8,909 bases of DNA. Source: Bog-756 sp052143895 (GTDB taxonomy: Bacteria > Actinomycetota > Acidimicrobiia > Acidimicrobiales > RAAP-2). Under the pieces are notes generated by a model. It was not told the DNA's origin and ran no database searches. It was given only the letters and a program-made list of their open reading frames with translations. The stretch spans positions 1 to 8,909 of the forward strand of contig JBKQRT010000286.1 of NCBI GenBank assembly GCA_052143895.1. The letters run 5' to 3'. Made by a program: the position numbers and the translations under genes. Below, one piece after another: positions 1-6,303 of the stretch (position 1 is its first letter; each line of letters begins with the position of its first letter).

Positions 1-2
1 GT

Positions 3-851
3 GGCTCCTTCCTCATCCCGAAGGGTTCGGGCGATCGGGTCAAGACCGGCCGCAGGGACGCCAGACGACCGGCGGGGTTGCACCGGGCCGGTGAGCTCAG
101 CCCGGTCGCTATCCCCACCCCCGCCCAAGAGGGAGTGCGCGACCTGTGTCGCACGCGCGGTGACATGGTCCAAGATCTCACCCGGGCCCGCAACCGGCTG
201 AGTGGGTTCCTGCTCCGCCACAGCGTGGTGTGGCGCGGTGGGTCACCGTGGACCGAACGCCACCGCCGCTGGCTGGCCAACGTGTCCTTCGACGACCCGG
301 CCATCGCCGCCACCTACGCCCACTACCTGGCCACGGTGAAGCTCCGGGACACCGCGCTCGAGGCGGTCGAGGCCGATCTGCTCTCGTGGTGTGACACCGA
401 GCCCTTCGGTCACCAGGTGCCGCGTCTGGCCGCCTACCGGGGCGTGACCCGAATCGGTGCGCTCTGTCTGGCCGCCGAGGTCTTCGACTGGCGTCGCTTC
501 CCGAAGGCCCGGCCCTTCATGAGCTTCACCGGCCTCGTCCCAGGCGAGAACTCGACCGGACTCACCCAGCGCCGGGGCTCGATCACCCGGGCCGGCAACG
601 CCCACTTGCGGGGCCAACTCTGTGAGGCGGCCTGGGCCTACCAGCACACCCCCAACGTCGGGGTGGGGATCCGAGAGCGCCAACAGGGCCTGCCACCCGA
701 GACTGTGGCCCGGTCGTGGGCCGCCCAGGTCCGACTGTCCAAGCGGTTCCGACAACTCGCCGCCCACAAGAACGCGCGCTCGGTGGTGGCTGCCGCCATC
801 GCCCGGGAGCTCGCCGGGTTCCTCTGGGCCGAGATGGTGGCCGAGGGCTGA
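3..851 (+). pseudogene. IS110-family transposase, 5'-truncated by window edge, probably inactive
   Basis: The reading frame is open from base 3, so the gene begins upstream of the window; 282 residues are visible. IS110 enzymes are DEDD (RuvC-like) recombinases that move a circular element guided by a bridge RNA. The end of the DEDD domain is visible as SGDRVKTGRRDARRPAGL (residues 9-26 counted from base 3). The family norm is KTDRRDA, so the first aspartate is glycine here (codon ggc, 48-50); the second aspartate remains (57-59). A helical linker follows. The C-terminal Transposase_20 domain contains RLAAYRGVTRIGAL, then FTGLVPGENSTG, then GSITRAGNAHLR; its conserved serine is present (tcg, 552-554). 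The C-terminus (ARSWAAQVRLSKRF, then ARELAGFLWAEM) matches full-length actinobacterial relatives, so the 3' end is complete. Family assignment is near certain. Inactivity is inferred from the missing aspartate. Confidence 0.88.
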
Positions 852-1158
852 CCACCGTGATCTTCCCGTCGGCCAGCGTGCGATCGGCGCCGCGACTGGT
901 CGAGCCCCCCACGACGCGCCGGAGCACCGTCGAAGCAGATCCGATCCTCGCCGGCGTTATGCCCACCATCGCTCATCGTGGTGATGTCACGGGCGCCCTG
1001 ATTCAGAGGCAACCAACTGCGAATGGCTTAACTGCGATTCCGACTCGCGAACATCATCGTGGCGGTTCTCCGATCCACTGCGCTCCGGCGCGTCGTCGAA
1101 GGCTTGCCCGGCCGCCTCCGTCCCGCCGACGGGGAGACGAGTAGCAGCCTCCACCCCT

Positions 1159-1212
1159 GTGTCAACACCGTTCGTCCTCGCCCTGCGGGCTCCGGGCGCT
1201 CCGTGTTGACAC
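1159..1212. repeat. Perfect 10-bp inverted repeat with structured loop
   Basis: The arms GTGTCAACAC (1159-1168) and GTGTTGACAC (1203-1212) are exact reverse complements. The 34-nt interior can fold again, either as CGCCC (1179-1183) with GGGCG (1194-1198) or as GCCC (1180-1183) with GGGC (1187-1190). No T-run follows, so this is not an ordinary terminator. It could be a palindromic intergenic element, an IS110 target or end structure, or part of a structured RNA. The sequence shows the fold; its role is unknown. Confidence 0.6.
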
Positions 1213-1244
1213 CGGGGCCCCACCGACTGCTCATGAACAACCAG

Positions 1245-1267
1245 GCGCCGCACCTCTGGTGCGTCGC
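1245..1267. repeat. Hairpin, 10-bp stem with one mismatch and 3-nt loop
   Basis: GCGCCGCACC (1245-1254) pairs with GGTGCGTCGC (1258-1267) around the loop TCT, with a single mismatch in the stem. It lies about 30 nt after the larger inverted repeat and is not followed by a T-tract. Together with that repeat it makes this interval unusually rich in secondary structure. Function unknown. Confidence 0.5.
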
Positions 1268-1327
1268 GGCCAAAAGGCAGTGAACACGAACTCCGCTCGG
1301 GGGGTTGACAGGCCGTTCCACATCATC

Positions 1328-1380
1328 GCCGGGTCATGGGCGGTTATCGACCGTGGCTGATCGAATCCTTCGGGGATGCA
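1328..1380. repeat. Dispersed intergenic repeat, copy 1
   Basis: The 20-mer TTATCGACCGTGGCTGATCG (1344-1363) recurs exactly, in the same orientation, at 8422-8441. Similarity extends upstream: GCCGGG, then four differing bases, GGGCG and one difference lead into the 20-mer in both copies without gaps. Downstream each copy carries a small hairpin at the same place with different stem sequence (here ATCC-TTCGG-GGAT), then GATGC and CC. This copy sits between the transposase and the 3' end of the monooxygenase gene, about 40 bp past its stop codon. Confidence 0.7.
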
Positions 1381-1418
1381 CCCTGTGCTGACCGATCTTT
1401 ACGGATCGTTCCCGGCGC

Positions 1419-2564
1419 TTAGGACATCTGGGCCTCGAAAACTGCTCGCCCGCTTATGTCCTGAAGATGGCGCTTCGAATAACCCGACGGTGTGAACTTG
1501 AACATGGACAACCGGACCAGTTCGGAGAAACGGCTCGTCGAGGTATTGAGCCTTCCGAGAAAGCGGGCTTCTCTTACGATCCTCCTGACTCGCCTGAGCC
1601 TGCGTGTCGTGAAGTCTGCAAGCCCATCCTCGATGGAGCGGTCCGGGGTCAGACAGTCGGCGAGTACGACGGCGTCTTCGATTGCTTGGCATGCTCCCTG
1701 GCCTAGATCCGGAGTCATAGGGTGGGCTGCGTCACCGATGAGCACGACACGACCTCGGTAAAGCCAGGTTGGCGGTGGGCGGAAGTAGACCGGAGTAGCG
1801 AAGCATGCCTCACCCTCCGTGCGGTCGAGCAGCTCGGGTATCGGATCATGCCATGTCCCGAAACAGAGGCGCATGAACCTAAGTTGGTCATCAACCGCCT
1901 CGAAGTCTGACACAGGGATCTTGACCAATGGACTCCAGTACACATCGCCGTCCCGCAGTGGTGCCGCCAAGAAGTGGAGCCCCCTCCCGACAGTCAACCA
2001 TGCAGTCGGCACCAGACCCGGTGCATGCACGACGGCACGCCATGCCGTGCTTCCCGAATACAACGGAGAACCTTCTTCGGGAGCGATCGAGGCACGGACT
2101 CCGGACCGGACTCCGTCTGCTCCAACCACGAGATCGAACTCATGGGTCGTCCCGTCGTCCAGGAGGATTGACGGCCTAGCCGATAGCGATGTGACACCCG
2201 TGCATCGAGTCCCGAGCGTGAGAGGGAGATCTTGTCCGGCGGCAGCCTGGAGCAGGGTTTGCTGAAGTGATGATCGGAGGATGATGAGGTTGCTGTTGTT
2301 GAACGTCCAGTATGAGTCCCCAGATGGCCTTCGGAGCGCCCCGTCCTCTTCCCACTGACCCTGGGCCAGGACGAGCTCTTCGAGGCCAAGGCGATCCAGA
2401 GCGGCAAGTGCGTTGGGCCAAAGTGAGACGGCCGCACCAACTTCGGCTAGCTCAGACGCCTGCTCGATGAGATGTACCGAGTGACCCTGATGTCGGAGGG
2501 CGGTTGCGGCCGTCAGCCCGCCGATGCCAGCGCCGATGATGCCTATGTTACGGGCCATGGGCAC
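1419..2564 (-). CDS. FAD-dependent monooxygenase (class A flavoprotein hydroxylase)
   Basis: This 381-residue protein has every hallmark of single-component flavin monooxygenases (PF01494 type), which use FAD, NAD(P)H and O2 to hydroxylate or epoxidise aromatic or polyketide-like substrates. The dinucleotide fold GAGIGG is at 11-16, with the ribose-binding acidic residue at about E34 (HLIEQ). ILRSSL (95-100) matches the conserved arginine region, VVGADGVRSGVR (146-157) is the DG motif, and VVLIGDAAHPMTPDLGQG (273-290) is the GD motif that contacts FAD and NAD(P)H. Length is normal and there is no C-terminal extension. The substrate cannot be read from sequence. The start is GTG at 2564 or ATG at 2558 (two residues shorter); neither has a clear Shine-Dalgarno, and an in-frame TAG lies at 2573-2571. 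It follows the DDN-like gene on the same strand by 135 bp, so co-transcription is possible. Confidence 0.95.
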   Translation of the reverse strand: MPMARNIGIIGAGIGGLTAATALRHQGHSVHLIEQASELAEVGAAVSLWPNALAALDRLGLEELVLAQGQWEEDGALRRPSGDSYWTFNNSNLIILRSSLQQTLLQAAAGQDLPLTLGTRCTGVTSLSARPSILLDDGTTHEFDLVVGADGVRSGVRASIAPEEGSPLYSGSTAWRAVVHAPGLVPTAWLTVGRGLHFLAAPLRDGDVYWSPLVKIPVSDFEAVDDQLRFMRLCFGTWHDPIPELLDRTEGEACFATPVYFRPPPTWLYRGRVVLIGDAAHPMTPDLGQGACQAIEDAVVLADCLTPDRSIEDGLADFTTRRLRRVRRIVREARFLGRLNTSTSRFSELVRLSMFKFTPSGYSKRHLQDISGRAVFEAQMS

Positions 2565-2570
2565 AGTTGA

Positions 2571-2684
2571 CTAGAGGCTGATCACCTTGGCAATCGGGCC
2601 ATGCGGTGTCCCACCCTCACGATGCGTTAGGAAGGTGTCCCTAAACGCCTGGATCTCTGAGGATCGCTGGATGGAGGGTCACCG
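2571..2684 (-). pseudogene. Possible decayed C-terminal coding fragment
   Basis: Between the two oxidoreductase genes one minus-strand frame reads like the end of a real protein, with residues EIQAFRDTFLTHREG then GTPHGPIAKVISL and a TAG stop at 2573-2571. It has no start codon: an in-frame TGA precedes it at about 2687-2685, so only about 37 codons are open. It is in the same frame as the downstream monooxygenase but separated from it by the TAG. I do not recognise the family. It may be the tail of a gene lost by deletion, or a chance frame in GC-rich DNA. Low confidence. Confidence 0.27.
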
Positions 2685-2699
2685 TCCGGCATCGACATT

Positions 2700-3128
2700 T
2701 CAGGGAAGGTCGGTGCCGCCAGTCGCAGTTGACTCTAAGGTCGCCATGCGATGGACCCGGAGGCAGGTGTCGACGGCGAAGCGCCGGTGCAGTTTCTGCT
2801 CCTTCGGACCGAAGTAACTTGTCGCCTCGGTCATCGGGATGACCTGCGGTTGATCGACTCCATACGTTCGCCCATGGGTCACGACAGTCGCCTTCCCGCT
2901 GGCGAGAACGTTCTTCACCCAATCGGTGCGTTCGCCATAGGGGATGGCGATCAGAAAGCTGTCGTCGTGCTCGACGGCTACGACCGGGGTTTCGTAGGTC
3001 CGACCCGAACGGCGTCCGACGTGACGGACAATGGAGGTGCGGGACTTCTCCGTCCCGGCGGATCGCATGGCGAGTGGCCGTGTCGCTCGTGTCAGTCTGC
3101 GCAGGGCTGTCTGCATGGGTCCTTTCAT
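2700..3128 (-). CDS. DDN-like deazaflavin (F420)-dependent nitroreductase family protein
   Basis: The 142-residue product fits the DDN/PF04075 family: small split-barrel proteins, mostly actinobacterial, that bind F420 and reduce nitroaromatics, quinones or similar acceptors. The conserved signature GRRSGRTYETPVV (38-50) is followed by an alternating strand region (VEHDDSFLIAIPYG, 52-65) and the invariant-type DWVKNVLASG (69-78). The length is typical. Translation starts at ATG 3128 or at the second ATG four codons later (3116), which has AAAGGA just upstream but rather too close. The basic N-terminal helix (LRRLTRATRPL) is common in the family and may sit on the membrane face. It lies upstream of the FAD monooxygenase on the same strand, suggesting a two-gene redox unit. 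That F420 rather than another flavin is the cofactor is inferred from the family. Confidence 0.88.
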   Translation of the reverse strand: MKGPMQTALRRLTRATRPLAMRSAGTEKSRTSIVRHVGRRSGRTYETPVVAVEHDDSFLIAIPYGERTDWVKNVLASGKATVVTHGRTYGVDQPQVIPMTEATSYFGPKEQKLHRRFAVDTCLRVHRMATLESTATGGTDLP

Positions 3129-3432
3129 ACCTACAGAGTGCCACGGGTTGGTCCTTCGGGTAGGGCCGAGTGACCCGACCTAACTCGCCGCCAGATTGGG
3201 ATTGCCGGTTCTTGCAGCGTGGCGGCTCCTTCGACATGATTAGCTCGGAAATGCCTCCGAACACCGGTTCGGCGGCAGGTCGGCCTCAACAAGAGACAGG
3301 TAGTGAAGATAGCGATGGGTCAAGTTCGCTCCGACGTGGGAGGGCGAATCCGAGGCTCCCGTCATCGTGGCATCCGCCGTTACCACGACGAGTTCGAGCA
3401 GCACGGCGTTCTGACCGCCCACCTGGTACCAG
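3129..3432. other. 304-bp gap between GntR regulator and DDN-like gene
   Basis: No gene can be assigned. Two codon-aligned frames on opposite strands cross 3240-3430, and both show G/C-rich third positions: a minus-strand one containing GGQNAVLLELVVVTADA and ending in TAA near 3240, and a plus-strand one beginning GTG at 3303 with YHDEFEQHGVLTAHLVP. Neither resembles a known family, and the plus-strand one runs into the antisense of the regulator. One may be a relic of a lost gene. The promoter of the DDN-like gene should lie in 3129-3200, but I see no convincing -35/-10 pair. Confidence 0.45.
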
Positions 3433-3792
3433 TCACGGCAGCGCCTCGATCATCCCGATCACTTCTTCTCGCTTGTATCCGTGACGACGAGCAAAGTCCA
3501 CGAGTTCCCGGACTTGTCGAAGAACGGCACCCTTGTGTTCGGTGCCGGTCACCGTGATACCGCTACCTCTCCCGAACTCGACCAGCCCCTCATCTCGAAG
3601 GATGTGCATGGCCCTGAGCACGGTGTTTTTGTTCACCCCGAGCACGGCGGCAATGTCCTTGGCAAGAGGTAAGCGATCCCCCGGACCCGCTTCACCCTCG
3701 GCAATGGCTCGTCGGATCTCCGCTGCCACCTGGTCGTGGAGAGCGACGGGTTCCGAACGGTCGATATTGACAGAGATCATGGTCCTAGTCAT
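3433..3792 (-). CDS. GntR-family transcriptional regulator, short YtrA-type
   Basis: The frame encodes a winged helix-turn-helix DNA-binding domain with only a short helical tail, as in the YtrA branch of GntR regulators (about 115-130 residues), which lack the large effector domain of FadR or HutC types. From ATG 3792 it is 119 residues. VALHDQVAAEIRRAIAEG, then PGDRLPLAKDIAAVLG and VNKNTVLRAMHILRDEG form the HTH; LVEFGRGSGITVTG is the wing. The tail HKGAVLRQVRELVDFARRHG probably dimerises. An 11-codon longer frame from 3825 is open, but those codons run through the predicted divergent promoter, so ATG 3792 (TAGGA upstream) or ATG 3780 is preferred. It lies 35 bp from the start of the divergent membrane-protein gene and very likely represses it and itself. 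The effector is unknown. Confidence 0.92.
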   Translation of the reverse strand: MTRTMISVNIDRSEPVALHDQVAAEIRRAIAEGEAGPGDRLPLAKDIAAVLGVNKNTVLRAMHILRDEGLVEFGRGSGITVTGTEHKGAVLRQVRELVDFARRHGYKREEVIGMIEALP

Positions 3793-3804
3793 AGTAGTCC
3801 TATG
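3767..3804 (+). promoter_or_regulatory. Predicted promoter with palindromic operator for the membrane-protein genes
   Basis: On the plus strand a perfect -35 TTGACA (3767-3772) is followed by exactly 17 bp and the -10-like CATAGT (3790-3795, four of six consensus bases). Transcription would start near 3802, giving a leader of about 25 nt before ATG 3828. The palindrome CATAG-TAGTC-CTATG (3790-3804) covers the -10 and the start site; GTCCTA also occurs twice (3783-3788, 3797-3802). This is a natural place for the adjacent GntR dimer to bind and block the promoter. The same site overlaps the regulator's own start region on the minus strand, so autoregulation would follow. Confidence 0.55.
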
Positions 3805-3827
3805 GACGGACCATTGCCAGGCCAACG

Positions 3828-4637
3828 ATGACGATTATCGACGAGCAGAATGCGCAACCCCTGAGCGACGACGCCCAACTTCTCTTCCAGGAAGCGAAGC
3901 AACGCCGCAGGCGCCGGTGGCTGATCTCAGGAATCACGACGTTGGTCTTGCTCGTGCTCATCGGGGTCACGCTCGGCATCACGTCGGGCCGAGGCGGTCA
4001 CGCACGACCGAAGTCAGTGGGTCTCCCGGCATCTATCACCGGTGCCAGCCACTCTGTGACGAACCTGAACTTCCGACCCGTGCTCTGCTATGCGCCGCCG
4101 CTGACATTGGCCCCCGGACAGACCGCCTCCACAGGACCGTTGCCCACCTGTTCGCCGTCGACGGAGCTAACTGCATCCAATCTTCAGGTCTCCCCAAACT
4201 CCAACAACGTCAATGGGTACACGAGTAGCTCCAAAGTTCAGCCTGATCCGAAGTTCGCTAGCTATCCGTCGACAGCCCCAGCCAAGGACAACAATGACGA
4301 CACGGTGCTCCTACCGGGTATCCCAGCGGAAGGGGTCGGTCGCTATGTCCTCGGCCCCGCCGCTCTTACCGGGCAAGGAGTCAAGTCCGCCTCGGCCCAG
4401 ATGAACAATGGCCAGTGGACAGTCAACCTTGTCCTTACCGACCGAGGCTCGACCGAGTGGGACGCTCTGACTTTGGCACAGTTTCACCAGCTCATTGGCG
4501 TGGTGCTGAACGGCAAGGTCATCTCTGCTCCGATCACACAACCCGTCCAGTCGTCATGGACCTCGTTCAACGGCCAAGTCCAAATCTCAGGTGCGTTTAC
4601 CCAACACCAAGCCAAAGCGATTGCAGCGGAGCTATAG
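3828..4637 (+). CDS. Membrane-anchored protein with SecD P1-head-like outer domain
   Basis: The product has 269 residues in three parts. Residues 1-30 are cytoplasmic and end in DDAQLLFQEAKQRRRRR. One transmembrane helix follows (about 31-52, WLISGITTLVLLVLIG). A low-complexity Ser/Thr/Pro/Asn linker (about 55-160) carries two cysteines, C87 and C108, likely a disulfide outside the cell. The C-terminal 172-269 (RYVLGPAALTG, then WTVNLVLTDRGSTEWDALT, VVLNGKVISAPI, VQISGAFTQHQAKAIAAEL) closely follows the P1-head subdomain pattern of SecD, the periplasmic part of the Sec accessory translocase. SecD itself has six transmembrane segments, so this is not SecD but a stand-alone use of that fold. 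ATG 3828 has only a weak AGG upstream. It sits just downstream of the predicted GntR-controlled promoter and 82 bp before a gene with the same N-terminal anchor. The ligand is unknown. Confidence 0.85.
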   Translation: MTIIDEQNAQPLSDDAQLLFQEAKQRRRRRWLISGITTLVLLVLIGVTLGITSGRGGHARPKSVGLPASITGASHSVTNLNFRPVLCYAPPLTLAPGQTASTGPLPTCSPSTELTASNLQVSPNSNNVNGYTSSSKVQPDPKFASYPSTAPAKDNNDDTVLLPGIPAEGVGRYVLGPAALTGQGVKSASAQMNNGQWTVNLVLTDRGSTEWDALTLAQFHQLIGVVLNGKVISAPITQPVQSSWTSFNGQVQISGAFTQHQAKAIAAEL

Positions 4638-4719
4638 CCGCCGAATCCTTTCGAAAGCTGAAGAGTGTCCCGAAAACGGTGTTGATGAAGTCAAGTAGAT
4701 ATCGGCAGGTTGTTCCATC

Positions 4720-6144
4720 GTGAGTATCGTCGAAGGCCCACCTCAATCGCCAACGAGAGATGAGGCTCAACTCCTCTTCAAGGAGGCACGCCGACGACGC
4801 CGACGCCGAGTTCTCGCCATCACCGGCATTGTCCTTGTCGTTCTGGTGGCGGCGGTGATCGCTTACGCCTCACAGAGGAACCATGGAACACCGGCATCCC
4901 GTACAACGACGAGCAGGCCACAGAGGGCCGTTCCGGCCCGAGCCGCAAGTGCCAGTACCGCATACGTATGGGATGCCAGTGGCCTGATCCCCGTCGATCT
5001 CGCCACTGACAGCGTGGGTTCGCCCATCGCCGTCAGTGGTCTCTCCACGACCTGGCCCAATGTGGTCGGCGTTCCGGGCGGGATGACCGCCTACGCCCTC
5101 TCGCTGCCGACTCCGACGAGCGCAGGCGTGGACGAAGCTGGTCCCTCGCTCGTTCCGGTCAATCTCATCTCCCGCACTGCCGGAGCGCCGATCCCGTTCC
5201 GGGCTACGGCGGTAGTGGCTCAATCACCTACAGCCCAGCCAAGTTTCGACATCGAGGGCCTCGCCATCACACCCGATGGTCGCACGGTGCTGGCGGCCGA
5301 TGCCGCAGACAGCACGATCATCCCCATCGACGTCGTCTCAGGCCACGTTGGGACGCCCATCCCCCTGCCCTATGAGCGCCCCGTCAACTCTCTCATTCTC
5401 GGTCGTCTTCAATCGCTCCCTTCATTGCCGAAGCAGCCGGCAGATATTGGCGACATCACGGTGAACCCTCAGGGCACAATGGCCTATGTCACAGATGGGT
5501 ACACGATGGTCCCTATCGACCTCGCCACGCAGCGAGCCCTCCCGGCGATCACGGGCTTCGATGCGCCGTCACAGATCGCCATCGCCCCTGACGGCCTCGT
5601 CGCCTACGTCACCAATCCCTATTGTTGGGAGTCCCTTAGCACCAGCGAGTGCGTGCGAGTCCCGAAGAAGCCCGTTCCAGAACCCAACGGACGGATCCAA
5701 CTTTACGCTGGCGGTCAGCACGTCGACATTGTCAATCTCAAGACCGACAGAATCGAGAAGACCATCACCCTCTCGAAATACTCTGATCCGACCGGCGTCG
5801 CCATCACACCCGATGGCTCCACTCTCTTCGTGGCCCACGGTCAGTATTCTTCGGATGGCCACCGGCTGACCGTCATCAATACTCATACGGACAGCGTCGA
5901 CTCTGAGATTGGCTTGTCCTCAGTGGATCGCAACGAGGGAAGCGGCGACATTGCCATCACGCCGGATGGAAAAGAGGCGTTCATCAGTGGCTTCGAAGTA
6001 ATCACCCCTGGTCCTGGCGGCCCGGTCGTCCTGCGTGGCGTGGTCATCGTCAATCTCCACGACACCTCGCAGCAACGGACGATCAGCTTCGGATTGCCTG
6101 CTCAATACGGCCTCTCCACGGGGCCGGTGATCTTCGGTCACTGA
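4720..6144 (+). CDS. Membrane-anchored YVTN/YncE-type beta-propeller protein
   Basis: The product has 474 residues. It starts with a cytoplasmic segment containing DEAQLLFKEARRRRRRR (14-30), one transmembrane helix (about 31-50) and a Thr/Ser/Arg-rich linker (55-78). The remainder is a repeat domain, with blades marked by LAITPDGRTVLAAD (181-194), ITVNPQGTMAYVTD (246-259), IAIAPDGLVAYVTN (286-299), VAITPDGSTLFVAH (360-373) and IAITPDGKEAFISG (411-424), alternating with xxxPIDLAT or VNLKT strands. This is the YVTN-family seven-bladed propeller signature, usually an extracellular binding or scaffold domain. C302 and C311 may form a disulfide in an inter-blade loop. The GTG start at 4720 has only a weak ribosome site but places the anchor motif in the same register as in the preceding gene. 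Probably co-transcribed with it; substrate unknown. Confidence 0.88.
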   Translation: MSIVEGPPQSPTRDEAQLLFKEARRRRRRRVLAITGIVLVVLVAAVIAYASQRNHGTPASRTTTSRPQRAVPARAASASTAYVWDASGLIPVDLATDSVGSPIAVSGLSTTWPNVVGVPGGMTAYALSLPTPTSAGVDEAGPSLVPVNLISRTAGAPIPFRATAVVAQSPTAQPSFDIEGLAITPDGRTVLAADAADSTIIPIDVVSGHVGTPIPLPYERPVNSLILGRLQSLPSLPKQPADIGDITVNPQGTMAYVTDGYTMVPIDLATQRALPAITGFDAPSQIAIAPDGLVAYVTNPYCWESLSTSECVRVPKKPVPEPNGRIQLYAGGQHVDIVNLKTDRIEKTITLSKYSDPTGVAITPDGSTLFVAHGQYSSDGHRLTVINTHTDSVDSEIGLSSVDRNEGSGDIAITPDGKEAFISGFEVITPGPGGPVVLRGVVIVNLHDTSQQRTISFGLPAQYGLSTGPVIFGH

Positions 6145-6303
6145 AACGGGAACATTGGCTCCTGTGGCATTGCGAAGAGAATGCATTCAAGCGGTAGTAT
6201 TGGGTCGTTCATCCAGAGAGGTTCCGAGGGACTCGGCCCGAACCTCGCCAACCAGCCCTACGGGCAACGGTGGCCCAGCCGAGATTCGATGAGGAGAAGA
6301 GAC

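Larger units (their letters stand above)
852..1418. other. 567-bp gene-free, hairpin-rich interval downstream of the transposase
   Basis: No reading frame here looks like a real protein: the available ones are short, arginine- and proline-rich and resemble nothing I know. The stretch instead holds several inverted repeats (1159-1212, 1245-1267, and a small CCCG/CGGG stem near 1125-1138), the GC palindrome GGGGCCCC (1214-1221), and the first copy of a dispersed repeat (1328-1380). Part of it should be the right end of the IS110 element, but I see no terminal repeat or duplicated target that would fix the boundary. There is a perfect TTGACA at 1305-1310, but no acceptable -10 at the right spacing after it. 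Confidence 0.7.

Noticed and set aside
243..767. 174-aa minus-strand frame opposite the transposase
   Set aside because: Gly/Glu/Val-rich mirror of GC-rich codons on the other strand; no motifs.
1305..1350. Promoter from perfect TTGACA at 1305-1310
   Set aside because: No -10-like hexamer occurs 16-19 bp downstream and no plus-strand gene follows.
1393..1408. Terminator for the monooxygenase gene (CGATC/GATCG hairpin just past its stop)
   Set aside because: The stem is only 5 bp and there is no T-tract on the minus strand after it.
2641..3264. 207-aa minus-strand frame overlapping the DDN-like gene
   Set aside because: It is longer, but its sequence is arginine/serine/proline-rich with no family resemblance, whereas the frame of 2700-3128 has the full DDN signature.
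3533..4228. 231-aa plus-strand frame across the regulator and the SecD-head gene
   Set aside because: It is antisense to the GntR gene and out of frame with the SecD-head gene, both of which are clearly real; composition is that of a shadow frame.
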